Under the pieces are notes generated by a model that did not search any database, was not told the DNA's origin, and was given only the letters and a program-made list of their open reading frames with translations. The translations under genes were made by a program, and so were the position numbers. From the NCBI GenBank assembly GCA_964393115.1, contig CAYMST010000005.1, positions 1 through 45,728 on the forward strand: a stretch of DNA of 45,728 bases, given 5' to 3'. Of the stretch, positions 1-9,397 are shown one piece after another (positions within the stretch are counted from its first letter, which is position 1; each line of letters opens with the position of its first letter). Source of the stretch: CAYMST01 sp964393115. GTDB lineage: Bacteria; Bacteroidota; Bacteroidia; Cytophagales; Cyclobacteriaceae.

Positions 1-1
1 A

Positions 2-658
2 CTAGGTTGTCTAACAGCATTTCAAGTAAATGCACAATAGAAGCTTAAAATCGGATTAAGAGCCGGTGCCAACGTAAGTAATAATATTTCAACAGAAGAT
101 TTTATATCCCCTGATGGACGGCGAGTATCAATTAATCAAGACAATAGAGTGTCGTATCACGCAGGAGCAATCGCTGAAATTCGGCTTTCGAGTAAATGGG
201 CGCTGGAGTCTGGATTGATGTTTTCAAGTAAAGGGTTTAGTACGCCTGAAACTCAAGGAGGTGGAGTAACGATAGCAAGTTCAAGAATAGCCTATAATTA
301 CCTCGCGATGCCTACTGTAATTAAGTTCCACCCAGTTAGCAAGTTGTCTGTTAGTACCGGCCTGGAATGGAGCTATTTATTGTCTGCTAGGAATGTCACG
401 AGTGATGCAAACCTTTTTGATTTTTGGGATGATATAGGTGTCGATGTTAATAAACTTGATATCGGGTTAGTTATAGGCTCATCACTAGCTATTACGAATA
501 AAATTTCCATTGATGCCAGATATATCTATGGGTTGTCTTCAGTTCAAGACCTATCTAATCTACGTTTGGATAAATTTGAAGATAATTTTATGCCGCAATC
601 CTCTAGATTTTTGAATCGAACTTTCCAACTATCAGTTTCTTATTTTCTAAAGAGATAA
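2..658 (+). pseudogene. PorT-like outer-membrane beta-barrel protein, cut by window edge and broken by an in-frame stop
   Basis: Reading from base 2, the frame gives the end of a signal peptide (LGCLTAFQVNAQ), then a TAG at 38-40, then KLKIGLRAGANVS and an uninterrupted barrel to the TAA at 656-658. The alternating hydrophobic strands, the GLEWSYLL and SIDARYIYGL segments and the terminal YFLKR fit the small Bacteroidota outer-membrane barrel family (PorT-like, OMP_b-brl_2). The signal peptide and mature barrel lie in one frame, separated only by the amber codon at the expected cleavage site. This suggests a point nonsense mutation (for example CAG to TAG) or a base-call error. A GTG at 149 would open a shorter reading frame, but it would lack the export signal and first strand. 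The real start lies left of the window. Product family is fairly sure; gene status is uncertain. Confidence 0.65.
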
Positions 659-684
659 AAAAAAGGGGCCCTAGGCCCCTTTTT
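657..684. terminator. Bidirectional rho-independent terminator
   Basis: An A8 run, a GGGGCC stem, a CTA loop, the GGCCCC return stem and five T form a hairpin with tails on both strands. It sits exactly between the barrel gene and the convergent CHAT gene and can serve both. Confidence 0.85.
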
Positions 685-706
685 ATGCATAGCGTAAAAA
701 GCTGCC

Positions 707-3700
707 TTATTTGCCTACCATGACAAATGCACCCCAGTAATAAGGGTATTTCCATTTGTCTTTGATTCTTTTCTGTGCTTTGTTAAAAGCCAAGTGTTTA
801 TTTCCTGTTTTCAACCATTCTTCGTAAAAAGCAGTCATAAGTTCTTGGGTGGCATTGTCATCCACCGTCCACATACTCATGATGATACTTTCTGCACCAG
901 CCACTTTAAAGGCTCGCTGAAGTCCGTAAACTCCTTCACCATTAGTTATTTCTCCTAGTCCAGTTTCACAGGCGGAAAGAACAACGAGGTCTGTTTTGTC
1001 AAGGTTCAGGTTCATAGCTTCATAAGCCGTTAATATACCATCATCAGTGAGCGAAGAATCGTTGTTAATATGTCCTTTACTCAAGTAGCTATTTGCACCG
1101 GCAAGTATGAGACCAGAACGTAACAATGGGTTTTCGACATATTTGTCAATTTCTTCCCCCGGTTCTGGCTCCTTTTGCTCTAGGAAGAACCCATGAGTAG
1201 CGATATGCAGCGTTTGTGGGTTTTTAACCGCTTTTAGTTTTTCTTCTACAGCATCGTTAGACAGTATCATTTCATATTTTAGGTCCTCATTTACATAGAG
1301 ATCTTTAATCGTCTCTATTTCCTTTTTGGTACCAGGAAGTAGTGCCAGTAGGTTATTCCCACTCATATATCGAAGCATATTCCCCCGAAGCCCTCTTGAT
1401 AGCGAACCAGGGTTGCCATTTGGCTCAAAAGTAAGGGGATCATCAGAACCACGAGATCCACGGCTTCCTCTTGTCCCGCGTGTTGTGCCTCTTGTGCCTC
1501 CTCTTGTACCACTACGTGTACCCCTTTCGTCTCCTCTTCCCAAACTTGCATCAGTAGCAATATCCGCTGCTGAGGGTGCTTGATCCAAACTCTGCTCTAG
1601 TGCGCCCATGTTATAATTTGGGAAACCAATTAGTTCCGCGGTCTTCAATCGATAGTCTCCGCCAGTATTGTCAGCAAAGGCAATGATGTCTTTAGTATTG
1701 GTGACTAGGTGAAGATCAACTTCATCAATAAGGAACTTTTTGGTCTCAGGATTGCGTAGCGTATAGATGCTTATTTGATTGTAAATTCCATCTGGTGAGA
1801 AGTATACTTTTTTGACTTTTTTACCGAGCTGGTTGGCAATTGGCTTCCAGAATGTTTTGTATGAGTACTTTTCATTGACTTGATACCGAATGGCATTTCT
1901 ATAGTTAGAGAGGTATCGTGTCTCCATTTTTTTGCCATTTTTTAACAACACGAGCTCCGGATGATCATCGGTATCATGCCGAACGATCAAGGCGGCATAA
2001 TATACTTCACCAGTAAACGAACCTGAAGAGTCAGGGGTGTATTCCCGAAACCGAATCATTTCGATGGCGGCTTCTCCTTTTTTGAGTTTCTCTTTTACGT
2101 CTTGCCAAGTCTGTTTTTGGGTATTGTACGTTTTTGCAAAAGTCGATGAAGCCTTGCCTAGTTCCTTTTCGAGTTGGTTAGTGACCGTTTTTAGAGAGTC
2201 GATTTGCTTATTGCGAATGTCAATATCCATGCTATTCGCACTATAGAGTATAGACAGTTTTTCTTTGGAAGCGATCCAAGTTTGATACTTTGCTATAGTG
2301 GTACTGTCACCGCTATTGAGAATAGTTTCTCTTACTTTCTGTGTGGCATAAAGAATCAGTCCCTTAGTCTGTAACTGATAATCGTACATGTCACCCACTA
2401 GCTGCGGGTAGTTTTCACTATTCTGAACAGCAAAAGTGTTGAACTGTTCGAATGTTACTCGTACCTTATTTTGATAGAATCTAGCTTTCTCTTCTTCACT
2501 AAGTGTTGGGAAATAGGCGTCTATCTGACTGAAGTAATTGTCAAAAGTCTCCTTATAGCTTTTGATGGCATCTTCTGGTTCAGCGACGAGCCAGTTGAGA
2601 TTGGCCAGTGCTACAGTGGATTTGGTGAATAATGGATGTTGACTCCCAAGAATCTTCTTGGTAAGCCTCCTAGCCCGCTCTAATGTCTTTTGCGCATCCT
2701 GAAAATTATGAGTTGACAAATGCGTTAACCCTAGGTTTGCCAAGGTATTTACGTAACTAGGGTGATTCTCACCGTATATCGTTTTGAGGGTTTCCAATGC
2801 CCCTGCAAAATTTTGTAAGGCTTGGGTGTGGTTCTTGGTCCTTAGTTGCACCTTTGCCATATTGTTTAAGGTAATACTGTAGTCATATGTCTCTTTACCC
2901 ACTACCTGTGTGACGATCTCTAGTACCTGTTCGAATTTTTGAATAGCTTCAGTATAGCGGCCTTGGTTTTCATACAGTGCCCCTAGTTCCCAAAGAATAC
3001 CATAGTAGCTAGGTGATTGCTCACCATAAATGCTTGCCGTAAGTTCTAAATTTTTGTTGTGGTACTCCTCAGATTTGTTGTAATTACCAAGGGTTCTATA
3101 CACCGTTCCCAGATTAGAGTAGATTGCTGAGTAGTAGACCTCTTTCTCTCCCTCTGATTTATTTAAAATATCTAAAGCCTCTAATAATATTTCTTCTGCT
3201 TTTGGAAGCTTGCCAAGCTTTTGCATCAAGCCGCTGTAAGTAACCAAGGTCAAGGAATTGTTGATAGAGGCATATAACCCCAGTTTTTCAAAGGTTTTAA
3301 TCGAGGTAGTAATACTCTTCTCGGCTTGTGAGTACTGACCTTCGTATAAATATAGATTCCCTAGCCCCTTTTGAAGACGCGCGTAATATTCAGATTCCGT
3401 TTTAGCATATTTCAAGTTACTCTTTATGAGCTTCACCCCAATATCAGATTGTTTGGCATATTCATAGTGAATACCTAGCGCAATAACTGTTTCAAGGTAT
3501 TCAGCACTTTTTTTACCATAATCCTTGGCATCGCTTTCGAGCAATTTTATATAAGCCTTTTCCGCTTGAGCGAACATGCCTAATTCATCTTGAATAGCGG
3601 CTATGTTGTATAGCAGGTCTTTGGCCTCTGCTGCCAGTCCTAACTTTTCTCGTATGGATAATTCCTTCTGGTAGTACTCTAAGCTTTGTATGGGGTCCCC

Positions 3701-3946
3701 ATACTCCACCAAAAAAGCTTCAGCTATGAAAGAATGGATGTTTGCGCTCAAGGTATCGTCCTTTTGTCCGTATTGCTTGAGCAGCGCGTCTTTATTATCC
3801 AACAAGAAAGCGTAGTTGTATTCATCATAAGCTACTTCAGCTTTTTGATAAAGACTGCTTTGACTCTGGGATAAAATGCTAAACGGTGCGATGCAGATCA
3901 GAAAAACAGTCGCGACCAGTGCTTTATTACTCTGAAGAAAATGCAT
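707..3946 (-). CDS. Secreted TPR-repeat protein with C-terminal CHAT (caspase-like) domain
   Basis: This 1079-residue protein begins with a signal peptide (hydrophobic residues about 9-25, ending near SQSQ). Roughly residues 30-470 are tandem TPR units of the kinesin-light-chain type (for example GNYNKSEEYHNKNLEL and GRYTEAIQKFEQVLEI). A helical linker follows to about 630, and then a CHAT domain runs to the end. The expected catalytic pair is present: His918 in HIATHGFF and Cys993 in LSACETG, so a protease activity is plausible. CHAT proteins are C50/separase-related cysteine proteases; those with TPRs and signal peptides are common in Bacteroidota, with substrates mostly unknown. Residues about 800-835 are a low-complexity Arg/Gly/Ser/Thr insertion (repeated GTR and GSR triplets) between the two halves of the CHAT domain. 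It is a single gene facing a convergent barrel gene. Function beyond the fold is unknown. Confidence 0.88.
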   Translation of the reverse strand: MHFLQSNKALVATVFLICIAPFSILSQSQSSLYQKAEVAYDEYNYAFLLDNKDALLKQYGQKDDTLSANIHSFIAEAFLVEYGDPIQSLEYYQKELSIREKLGLAAEAKDLLYNIAAIQDELGMFAQAEKAYIKLLESDAKDYGKKSAEYLETVIALGIHYEYAKQSDIGVKLIKSNLKYAKTESEYYARLQKGLGNLYLYEGQYSQAEKSITTSIKTFEKLGLYASINNSLTLVTYSGLMQKLGKLPKAEEILLEALDILNKSEGEKEVYYSAIYSNLGTVYRTLGNYNKSEEYHNKNLELTASIYGEQSPSYYGILWELGALYENQGRYTEAIQKFEQVLEIVTQVVGKETYDYSITLNNMAKVQLRTKNHTQALQNFAGALETLKTIYGENHPSYVNTLANLGLTHLSTHNFQDAQKTLERARRLTKKILGSQHPLFTKSTVALANLNWLVAEPEDAIKSYKETFDNYFSQIDAYFPTLSEEEKARFYQNKVRVTFEQFNTFAVQNSENYPQLVGDMYDYQLQTKGLILYATQKVRETILNSGDSTTIAKYQTWIASKEKLSILYSANSMDIDIRNKQIDSLKTVTNQLEKELGKASSTFAKTYNTQKQTWQDVKEKLKKGEAAIEMIRFREYTPDSSGSFTGEVYYAALIVRHDTDDHPELVLLKNGKKMETRYLSNYRNAIRYQVNEKYSYKTFWKPIANQLGKKVKKVYFSPDGIYNQISIYTLRNPETKKFLIDEVDLHLVTNTKDIIAFADNTGGDYRLKTAELIGFPNYNMGALEQSLDQAPSAADIATDASLGRGDERGTRSGTRGGTRGTTRGTRGSRGSRGSDDPLTFEPNGNPGSLSRGLRGNMLRYMSGNNLLALLPGTKKEIETIKDLYVNEDLKYEMILSNDAVEEKLKAVKNPQTLHIATHGFFLEQKEPEPGEEIDKYVENPLLRSGLILAGANSYLSKGHINNDSSLTDDGILTAYEAMNLNLDKTDLVVLSACETGLGEITNGEGVYGLQRAFKVAGAESIIMSMWTVDDNATQELMTAFYEEWLKTGNKHLAFNKAQKRIKDKWKYPYYWGAFVMVGK

Positions 3947-4117
3947 GGGTGCCTTTTAATTTTGTAATCTAATTCAGTCAATAACTTACTTAAATTGAGA
4001 AGATAGTCATCTCCACCAAATTAAAACTTAAAGATATAGAATCGAGCAAGAATATAACAAAATTATCTTAAAATACTGCAATATCTATGTTAAATGGTGA
4101 GTGATTTAAGACGAACG

Positions 4118-4432
4118 TCAGTTGACAGTGGCGAGTGAATTTGTTTTTTCTACGAAAAGAATGTCCAATAACATATCCGTTATATGCGTGGGCCTAGTGA
4201 GTCTGGGAACTCCTGAATAGAGTGCTTTACGGACGATTCCACTTTCTAAATCGAACGTAATTTGTCCTTTTATCTTTGCTCCTTTGGTAATGGTTTTATT
4301 GTTCTCCGATATCTTTAGCTCTAGTATAGATTGGCCTTTTCCATCACTAAATGCACATCGCAACCTCCAAGAAAGACGAGCATTGAATCGCGACAAATTA
4401 TTCAAAATATTGATCAAAGTAATCTCATCCAT
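4118..4432 (-). CDS. Small hypothetical protein
   Basis: A 104-residue frame with an ATG start and no signal peptide or membrane segment. It begins with a short amphipathic helix (MDEITLINILNNLSRF), then a likely beta-rich part (SILELKISENNKTI, KIKGQITFDLESG) and a hydrophobic helix near the end (ITDMLLDILFVE). I recognise no family. It stands alone in an AT-rich interval between the CHAT gene and the MBL-fold operon, about 170 bp from each. The composition looks protein-like rather than random, but without a homolog the call is uncertain. Confidence 0.45.
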   Translation of the reverse strand: MDEITLINILNNLSRFNARLSWRLRCAFSDGKGQSILELKISENNKTITKGAKIKGQITFDLESGIVRKALYSGVPRLTRPTHITDMLLDILFVEKTNSLATVN

Positions 4433-4603
4433 AAGCCAAAAAATTATTTAACTTAAAATATGAAATTTTCAGCTAAATGTCAAGTTTATTGGTTTCTTAC
4501 TCGTATTAGTAGGCTTATGCGTTTAAAAACATCAGTTTTCTACTTAATTATTGAATAATTCTATTCCGCATATGGGGTTTTGCAGCGAATTCTTCTTGTG
4601 GCC

Positions 4604-5503
4604 CTATAAGCTCTTTCTTTTCTTCCAATATCTGGTTAACCCCATCACGCTCATGAAGTGAGGATTTGCCAGTTCGTATTGCTTCATGGCCTTCTTAGAC
4701 AGCTGGTGTTTGGTATATTTCTGTTCTACCCAAGCATCGAATTCAGTGGATAAGGTCTGCGTGTCCGTCCTCTGGTATCTGTGCTCAAACCACTGTGCCC
4801 ATTCATCTAATTCTTCTTTAAGTTTTGTGCACAAGTAAAGACCTTTATCATGTCCCCCTGCGTGTGTAAGCCAGAGCTTACTAACCAATTTATTTTGTAT
4901 CAGTTCCGAAATCAAGTCTATGGATTGGTGCCATACTTCTATGTTGATATCAGGAGGTGGGCAGGGTGGAAAGACTGGGCCGTCTCCAATTTTTATCCCA
5001 CAGACATCACCACAAAAAAGCTGGTCGGTGATTTGCCAAGCAATGTGGTGACGTGCATGACCTGGTGTGTAATATGCTTTTGCTTCTACACCTCCGAGTC
5101 TTAGTATCGTTCTATCGTCTACCGCATTGAGCTGAGCACTTTGGATGGCTTCAATTTTACCCCAAAGCCGATCCATATCACTTTGATAAATTTGGGTAGC
5201 CGAAGCTACCAGCTTAGAAGGGTCGAGCAAGTGTTTGTACCCAAAAGGATGGACGTACACCTGTGTGCCGTTTTTAGCTAGCTCCCAAGCTGCTCCGGCA
5301 TGATCAAAGTGGATATGAGTGAGTAATAGATGTCTGACATCTTTGAGTGCATAGCCTTTGGTGCGTAGGCCTTCAATTAGCTTTGGTAGAAAGGCAAAAG
5401 GACCGCAATCCATTAGGATAAGTCCATCGTTACTCTCTACGAAATAAACCTGAATGACCTCCTCAGTATCGAGAAATTGAATGTCAACGGTCTGAATCTC
5501 CAT
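4604..5503 (-). CDS. MBL-fold metallo-hydrolase
   Basis: A 299-residue cytoplasmic protein (no signal peptide) of the metallo-beta-lactamase superfamily. The metal-binding motif HxHxDH is complete: His63, His65, Asp67 and His68 in LLLTHIHFDHAG. Further ligand motifs follow in order: GHARHH, FCGDVCG and THAGGHDK. The C-terminal 70 residues are helical and contain a DAWVEQKY segment similar to the C-terminal helices seen in several MBL hydrolases. The substrate cannot be read from the sequence; thioester, lactone or glyoxalase II-type hydrolysis are possible. It is the last gene of an operon and its start overlaps the end of the SdpI-family gene by 20 bp, which implies translational coupling. 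Confidence 0.88.
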   Translation of the reverse strand: MEIQTVDIQFLDTEEVIQVYFVESNDGLILMDCGPFAFLPKLIEGLRTKGYALKDVRHLLLTHIHFDHAGAAWELAKNGTQVYVHPFGYKHLLDPSKLVASATQIYQSDMDRLWGKIEAIQSAQLNAVDDRTILRLGGVEAKAYYTPGHARHHIAWQITDQLFCGDVCGIKIGDGPVFPPCPPPDINIEVWHQSIDLISELIQNKLVSKLWLTHAGGHDKGLYLCTKLKEELDEWAQWFEHRYQRTDTQTLSTEFDAWVEQKYTKHQLSKKAMKQYELANPHFMSVMGLTRYWKKRKSL

Positions 5504-5813
5504 CTCTTCGCTTCAACTGGTTTTCAATAAACCAGACAATGAATAAAAATTGAACAAGACCAAATAAGATCGTAATCGACCTACCATGTGGCACTTGATG
5601 GTGATAACTCCATCCTCCAATTACAGAAGTAGCGACACCAAAAAACAAGCATAAATTGGCGAATAATTTATTGGCAATGGCCCAATTTTCACGGTTTTGA
5701 CGGGCTCTCTTGGATCGGTAGCCGTACCGGTCATTGATTTTTTCTGCTGGCATGATTTTAAGCACCAGCCCAAGGCATAATAGGACCACACCCGGAAATA
5801 GATAATCAACCAT
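5484..5813 (-). CDS. SdpI family membrane protein
   Basis: A 109-residue protein with three predicted membrane helices (about residues 1-18, 52-70 and 78-98). Between the first two lies the diagnostic SdpI loop, MPAEKINDRYGYRSKRA followed by NRENWAIANKLF. SdpI in Bacillus is the immunity protein for the SdpC toxin; most bacterial homologs, including those in Bacteroidota, have no known toxin partner, and none is visible here. An ATG ten codons upstream would run into the preceding gene, so the ATG at 5813, two bases after that gene's stop, is the more likely start. It lies between the aldose-epimerase-like gene and the MBL gene, overlapping the latter by 20 bp. Confidence 0.82.
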   Translation of the reverse strand: MVDYLFPGVVLLCLGLVLKIMPAEKINDRYGYRSKRARQNRENWAIANKLFANLCLFFGVATSVIGGWSYHHQVPHGRSITILFGLVQFLFIVWFIENQLKRRDGDSDR

Positions 5814-5815
5814 GA

Positions 5816-6688
5816 CTAATAAGTTTCGATGGCATACCCACAAACGAATCGCTGGCCCATGGGTAGTTTAACAATTCCTTCTTTGGACGCTAATTGTTGG
5901 TTATGATCAGTTCCGTCTGCTACTCCAAACCATGGTTCTATACATACAAACGGGGATTTGTTGTCCTTTGACCAAATGCCCAAGTATGGGAATCCATCGA
6001 AATGCATGGTGAAATAAGCGGTCTCCGATGGTTCATGAACTAGGGTTGCGCTGCCGAATTCACTGTTTTTGAATATCAGTGCGTCATCATTAAAAAGATC
6101 ATCTTTAATTTTTAAACTACCATCTTCTGAAAAATGGTTGGTTTTATGGTTGCCTAGTAACCCGTTTTCTAATATGTAGCTTTCTGGACTGTCGTTAATA
6201 TCGAAAATCAACTGATAATCAGATCGCTTTTGACTCTCTTCCATCGGACAGTTGAAAGCAGGATGCCCACCAAGTGAGAATAACATTTCTTGGGAGTCTA
6301 TATTTTCAACAACGTATTGCGTTTTTAAGACATCATCCAGTAATACATATTTGACAATGAGCTTAAAATCAAATGGATAAACTTGTAAAGTATTATTGGT
6401 GGAAGTCAACTCGAAAGAAATTCTATCACCTTCATGCTCGGTCACGATGAAATCCATGTCTCTAGCAAATCCATGTCTGGAAAGGTTGTATGACTTTCCC
6501 TTGTGCTCAAATGCACCATCTTTTAGCTGGCCAATAATCGGAAATAATATCGGGGAGTGTTTGCCCCAATGTTGAGGATCTGCTTGCCAGATATACTCAC
6601 GCTGAGCGTCCCTTAGACTTGTTAGCTCTGCACCTTTACTATTGAATTTAGCGGTTAATAAGTCGTTTTCTATCTTTAATTCACTCAT
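5816..6688 (-). CDS. Aldose 1-epimerase family protein (LacX/YeaD-like)
   Basis: A 290-residue cytoplasmic protein with the galactose mutarotase-like fold. Recognisable landmarks in order: GAELTSLRD near residue 18, SPILFPIIGQL near 44, LSRHGFARD near 69, GGHPAFNCP near 140 and CIEPWFGVADG near 249. Conserved Arg, His and Glu residues in these blocks are those of the LacX branch of aldose epimerases, which interconvert anomers of sugars or sugar phosphates. The exact sugar is unknown. First gene of a three-gene minus-strand operon; the SdpI-family gene starts two bases after its stop. Length is normal for the family (about 290). Confidence 0.88.
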   Translation of the reverse strand: MSELKIENDLLTAKFNSKGAELTSLRDAQREYIWQADPQHWGKHSPILFPIIGQLKDGAFEHKGKSYNLSRHGFARDMDFIVTEHEGDRISFELTSTNNTLQVYPFDFKLIVKYVLLDDVLKTQYVVENIDSQEMLFSLGGHPAFNCPMEESQKRSDYQLIFDINDSPESYILENGLLGNHKTNHFSEDGSLKIKDDLFNDDALIFKNSEFGSATLVHEPSETAYFTMHFDGFPYLGIWSKDNKSPFVCIEPWFGVADGTDHNQQLASKEGIVKLPMGQRFVCGYAIETY

Positions 6689-6803
6689 GGTTTGGTGGAA
6701 ATAAGCTGAATAATGTTTGCTGATTTATGGTAAAAACGCATTCATTTATATTCTCGCAAGATACATGCGATTGCTAAAAACGCTTCGTTGCTAAGGTTGA
6801 ATT

Positions 6804-8852
6804 CTAAAAACTTTCACCTCCCTCAAAAAAGCGCCCGTAATCGTCGTTTTTATCCTCGTCAATCACCGTTTCAGGCTCCAACTGCTCCAGTCGTTCCTGC
6901 TGTAATTGTTCCTCTTCTTTGGTGGCCGTCTCTTTTTTGGTGGGCTTATACTTTAATACTTTAAACTCGGTCCTTCTATTGATTTGATGTTCGATTTCTG
7001 TGTCTGCGTCTTTCTTAATCAGTTTAGTCTCGCCGTACCCTTTTGCGATCATCCTTGATTGACTAATGCCTTCTGAAACAAGGTAGTCTACTGCTGATTT
7101 GGCCCTTCTTTCCGAGAGGTCCAAATTATAGTCATCACTGGCTCTGGCGTCAGTATGAGAGCTTAATTCTATTTCAATAGAAGGATTATCTCGCATTAAC
7201 GTAACAAGTTTATTTAGCTCAATTGCGGCATCTGGTCGTATATCTGCCTTGTCCAGATCATAATAGATATTTCGGAGCACAATTGGCTTATCGATAACAA
7301 TCTGGTTCAGCTGAATCTTAGTCTCGAACTTTACGTTAGTCACGCGCTTGGTCAAAGTAGACCGATCTACTGCTTTACCAATAGTACTAAAGGTACTTCT
7401 GGTGGTGAAATAGTTATCTTTGCTTGCTAACAAAACATAGTTTTCGTCTTCATACACCTTGAACTTGAAGCGTCCTTGAGTATTCGAAAAAGTTTCGTCC
7501 AATATCTCATCATTTATTGTCGAGTACATGATGATTTTGGCATTGGCTAATATCTCCTCATTTCCTTCTTCATTTTCAGTTACCGTCGTACCGGTTAGGT
7601 AGTAGTTTACGATTTTTAAGTCTGGATCTTTGTTGTAAAAGGTATAGACATCATCATCTCCTTTTCCTCCTTCTCTATTGGAAGCAAAGAATCCACGGAT
7701 TTCGTCAAATTCGAAGAGTGCAAAGTCATCACCAGAAGAGTTAATTGGTTTCCCTAGGTTTTCAATGATTGTAACGCCATGTTCACGCTTAACCACAAAT
7801 AAGTCAAGCCTTCCAAACCCAGGATGTCCATCTGACGCGAAATAGAATCTTCCATCTACTCCAACGGTAGGGAACAGCTCATTTTCTGGAGTATTAATAT
7901 GATCCCCCATATTTCTAACATCTACCCAGCGCCCTCTAGGATTTAGCTTTGCGGAGTAAATATCCGTTCCGCCATACCCTCCAGGTCGGTCTGACGCAAA
8001 GTATAAAGTTTTTCCATCTCTACTGACGAATGGCGTTGAATCCCAATACTTTGGTTCGTTGATTTCCAGGAATTTTGGATTTAGCCATTTACCATTTCGG
8101 TATCGGGTATAAAATAAATTTACCTGATCATGATCGGAAGACCTGCCACTATTGCCCTTAGCAAATACCATGGCATACCCGTTGGGGTAAAAAGCAACAT
8201 TACCTTCGTTGACAATAGGTGTATTGATTAATTCAGGGAGTTTTGTTAGTGTTTCAATATCCACATTTGCCCCTTTTGCATTGACCTTAAAGATGTCTGT
8301 AAATGGCGTTCCAGTTCCAGAATAGATTTTTTTGTTCTCCTGATTTGAAGTGAAATATAAAGTGCCGAATTTATTGAAAAATGGAGAGTATTCTGCTGAA
8401 GGCGTATTGATAGCCTCCATGTTTTTTATTTCGTAAAAGTTCTTTCGCTCTGCCAGTGAGGCTAGTTTTCCATACTCTTCGATTTCACTTCGCACCAACC
8501 CTGCAAAATGCTCATCCTTGATTCGTGATACATGTTTTTCTAAAAAGCTTTCTGCTTGCTCATATTTTCCGTTGGCTTTGAGTGAGTGAGCGTAGTAATA
8601 ATAAGCCGCCCAGTTAGTCGAGTCATTTTGGATAGCGTAGGCATAGTGTGGTTCCGCATTGACAATTCTATTTGACTTTCTGTAGGCTTCAGCTAGTTGA
8701 AACTGTGCCACAGGATCCTTAATGCTAGCCTTTTTTAATTTTATGACAGCTCTATTGAATTGCTCCCTCTTTAGCAACTTGTCCGCTTGCTTAGAAACTC
8801 CGCAAGCGACAAGGCCTATTATCAGCATTGTATGAATGAGTATTCTGTACAT
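6804..8852 (-). CDS. OmpA-family lipoprotein with TPR, PD40 propeller and peptidoglycan-binding domain (PorE-like architecture)
   Basis: A 682-residue lipoprotein: the lipobox GLVAC places the acylated Cys at residue 17. Domain order: TPR-like helices about 20-130; a PD40/WD40-like propeller about 150-410 with repeated blades such as DGKTLYFASDRPGGYGG and DGRFYFASDGHPGFGR; a carboxypeptidase-regulatory-like beta domain about 420-510; an OmpA C-terminal domain about 520-637 (NIYYDLDKADIRP, HTDARASDDYNLDLSERRA); then a Glu-rich tail. The OmpA Asp and Arg that bind diaminopimelate are present. This architecture matches PorE of Porphyromonas, which anchors T9SS components to peptidoglycan, but many paralogs share it in Bacteroidota, so the T9SS role is an inference. 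The tail after the OmpA domain is unusual in being so acidic. Single gene, 41 bp below a small cytoplasmic protein gene. Confidence 0.85.
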   Translation of the reverse strand: MYRILIHTMLIIGLVACGVSKQADKLLKREQFNRAVIKLKKASIKDPVAQFQLAEAYRKSNRIVNAEPHYAYAIQNDSTNWAAYYYYAHSLKANGKYEQAESFLEKHVSRIKDEHFAGLVRSEIEEYGKLASLAERKNFYEIKNMEAINTPSAEYSPFFNKFGTLYFTSNQENKKIYSGTGTPFTDIFKVNAKGANVDIETLTKLPELINTPIVNEGNVAFYPNGYAMVFAKGNSGRSSDHDQVNLFYTRYRNGKWLNPKFLEINEPKYWDSTPFVSRDGKTLYFASDRPGGYGGTDIYSAKLNPRGRWVDVRNMGDHINTPENELFPTVGVDGRFYFASDGHPGFGRLDLFVVKREHGVTIIENLGKPINSSGDDFALFEFDEIRGFFASNREGGKGDDDVYTFYNKDPDLKIVNYYLTGTTVTENEEGNEEILANAKIIMYSTINDEILDETFSNTQGRFKFKVYEDENYVLLASKDNYFTTRSTFSTIGKAVDRSTLTKRVTNVKFETKIQLNQIVIDKPIVLRNIYYDLDKADIRPDAAIELNKLVTLMRDNPSIEIELSSHTDARASDDYNLDLSERRAKSAVDYLVSEGISQSRMIAKGYGETKLIKKDADTEIEHQINRRTEFKVLKYKPTKKETATKEEEQLQQERLEQLEPETVIDEDKNDDYGRFFEGGESF

Positions 8853-8893
8853 TAGGGTAATGTGGTTTGGAAGAGATTGAGCGACTGTTTAAG

Positions 8894-9397
8894 TTATGAT
8901 GATGTATCGACGCTAGTGAAATAGCGTTTCATCCAAGTTTCTGAACTTTTTGGAGTCCATTTGGCTTTAAAACTTTTGACGTCCGATACTAACGTGTTGA
9001 CGATTAAGGTATCAGCAGTAATTACTCCCTCGCTGACTTTTTGCTTTAGTTCGCCCACTCGAAATAGCTTGACTTCATCGTTGATTAAAAAAGCCGTTTT
9101 TGACCGGTCCAGCATATCCACACCACAGGTATTTTGAATATCTCTGACTAGCGCTACTGAGGAATCTATCGAACAACCAGAAGGCAACGACTGACTTTCA
9201 TCGACAGCTAAGATTAAAAATTGCTTACTGGCTAAATAAAAAGAGCTTGTTAATGCCTGACCATGTGCCGCCCATTGATCACAAAAGGCTTTTGCTTTTT
9301 CTTCAATTAACTGAATTTCACCCGTGTCAAAAGGTCGATTTGATTGATACACCCAAACACGAGCATTCTCATTGATTTTCTCAAATGGTAGGTACAT
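8894..9397 (-). CDS. Small conserved Bacteroidota protein (often misannotated as ABC transporter ATPase)
   Basis: A 167-residue soluble protein with no signal peptide and no Walker A or ABC signature. Landmarks: RVWVYQSNRPF near residue 13, a WAAHGQAL block near 43 and SGCSIDSS near 73. From memory, homologs in Bacteroidota carry the same blocks (WIYQSNR-like, HG.L and SGCSID) and are labelled ABC transporter ATPase without any nucleotide-binding motif; that label is not supported here. Function is unknown. It lies between the Fe-S oxidoreductase operon and the OmpA lipoprotein gene, all on the minus strand. A start at the ATG at 9397 gives the family-like N-terminus. Confidence 0.7.
   Translation of the reverse strand: MYLPFEKINENARVWVYQSNRPFDTGEIQLIEEKAKAFCDQWAAHGQALTSSFYLASKQFLILAVDESQSLPSGCSIDSSVALVRDIQNTCGVDMLDRSKTAFLINDEVKLFRVGELKQKVSEGVITADTLIVNTLVSDVKSFKAKWTPKSSETWMKRYFTSVDTSS

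Noticed and set aside
1326..1583. Plus-strand reading frame opposite the Arg/Gly repeat of the CHAT gene
   Set aside because: Pro/Arg/Val-rich reversal of the repeat; a shadow of the CHAT frame with no family or start signal.
5814..5843. Upstream start for the SdpI-family gene
   Set aside because: It would overlap the epimerase-like gene and add residues that do not fit the family N-terminus.
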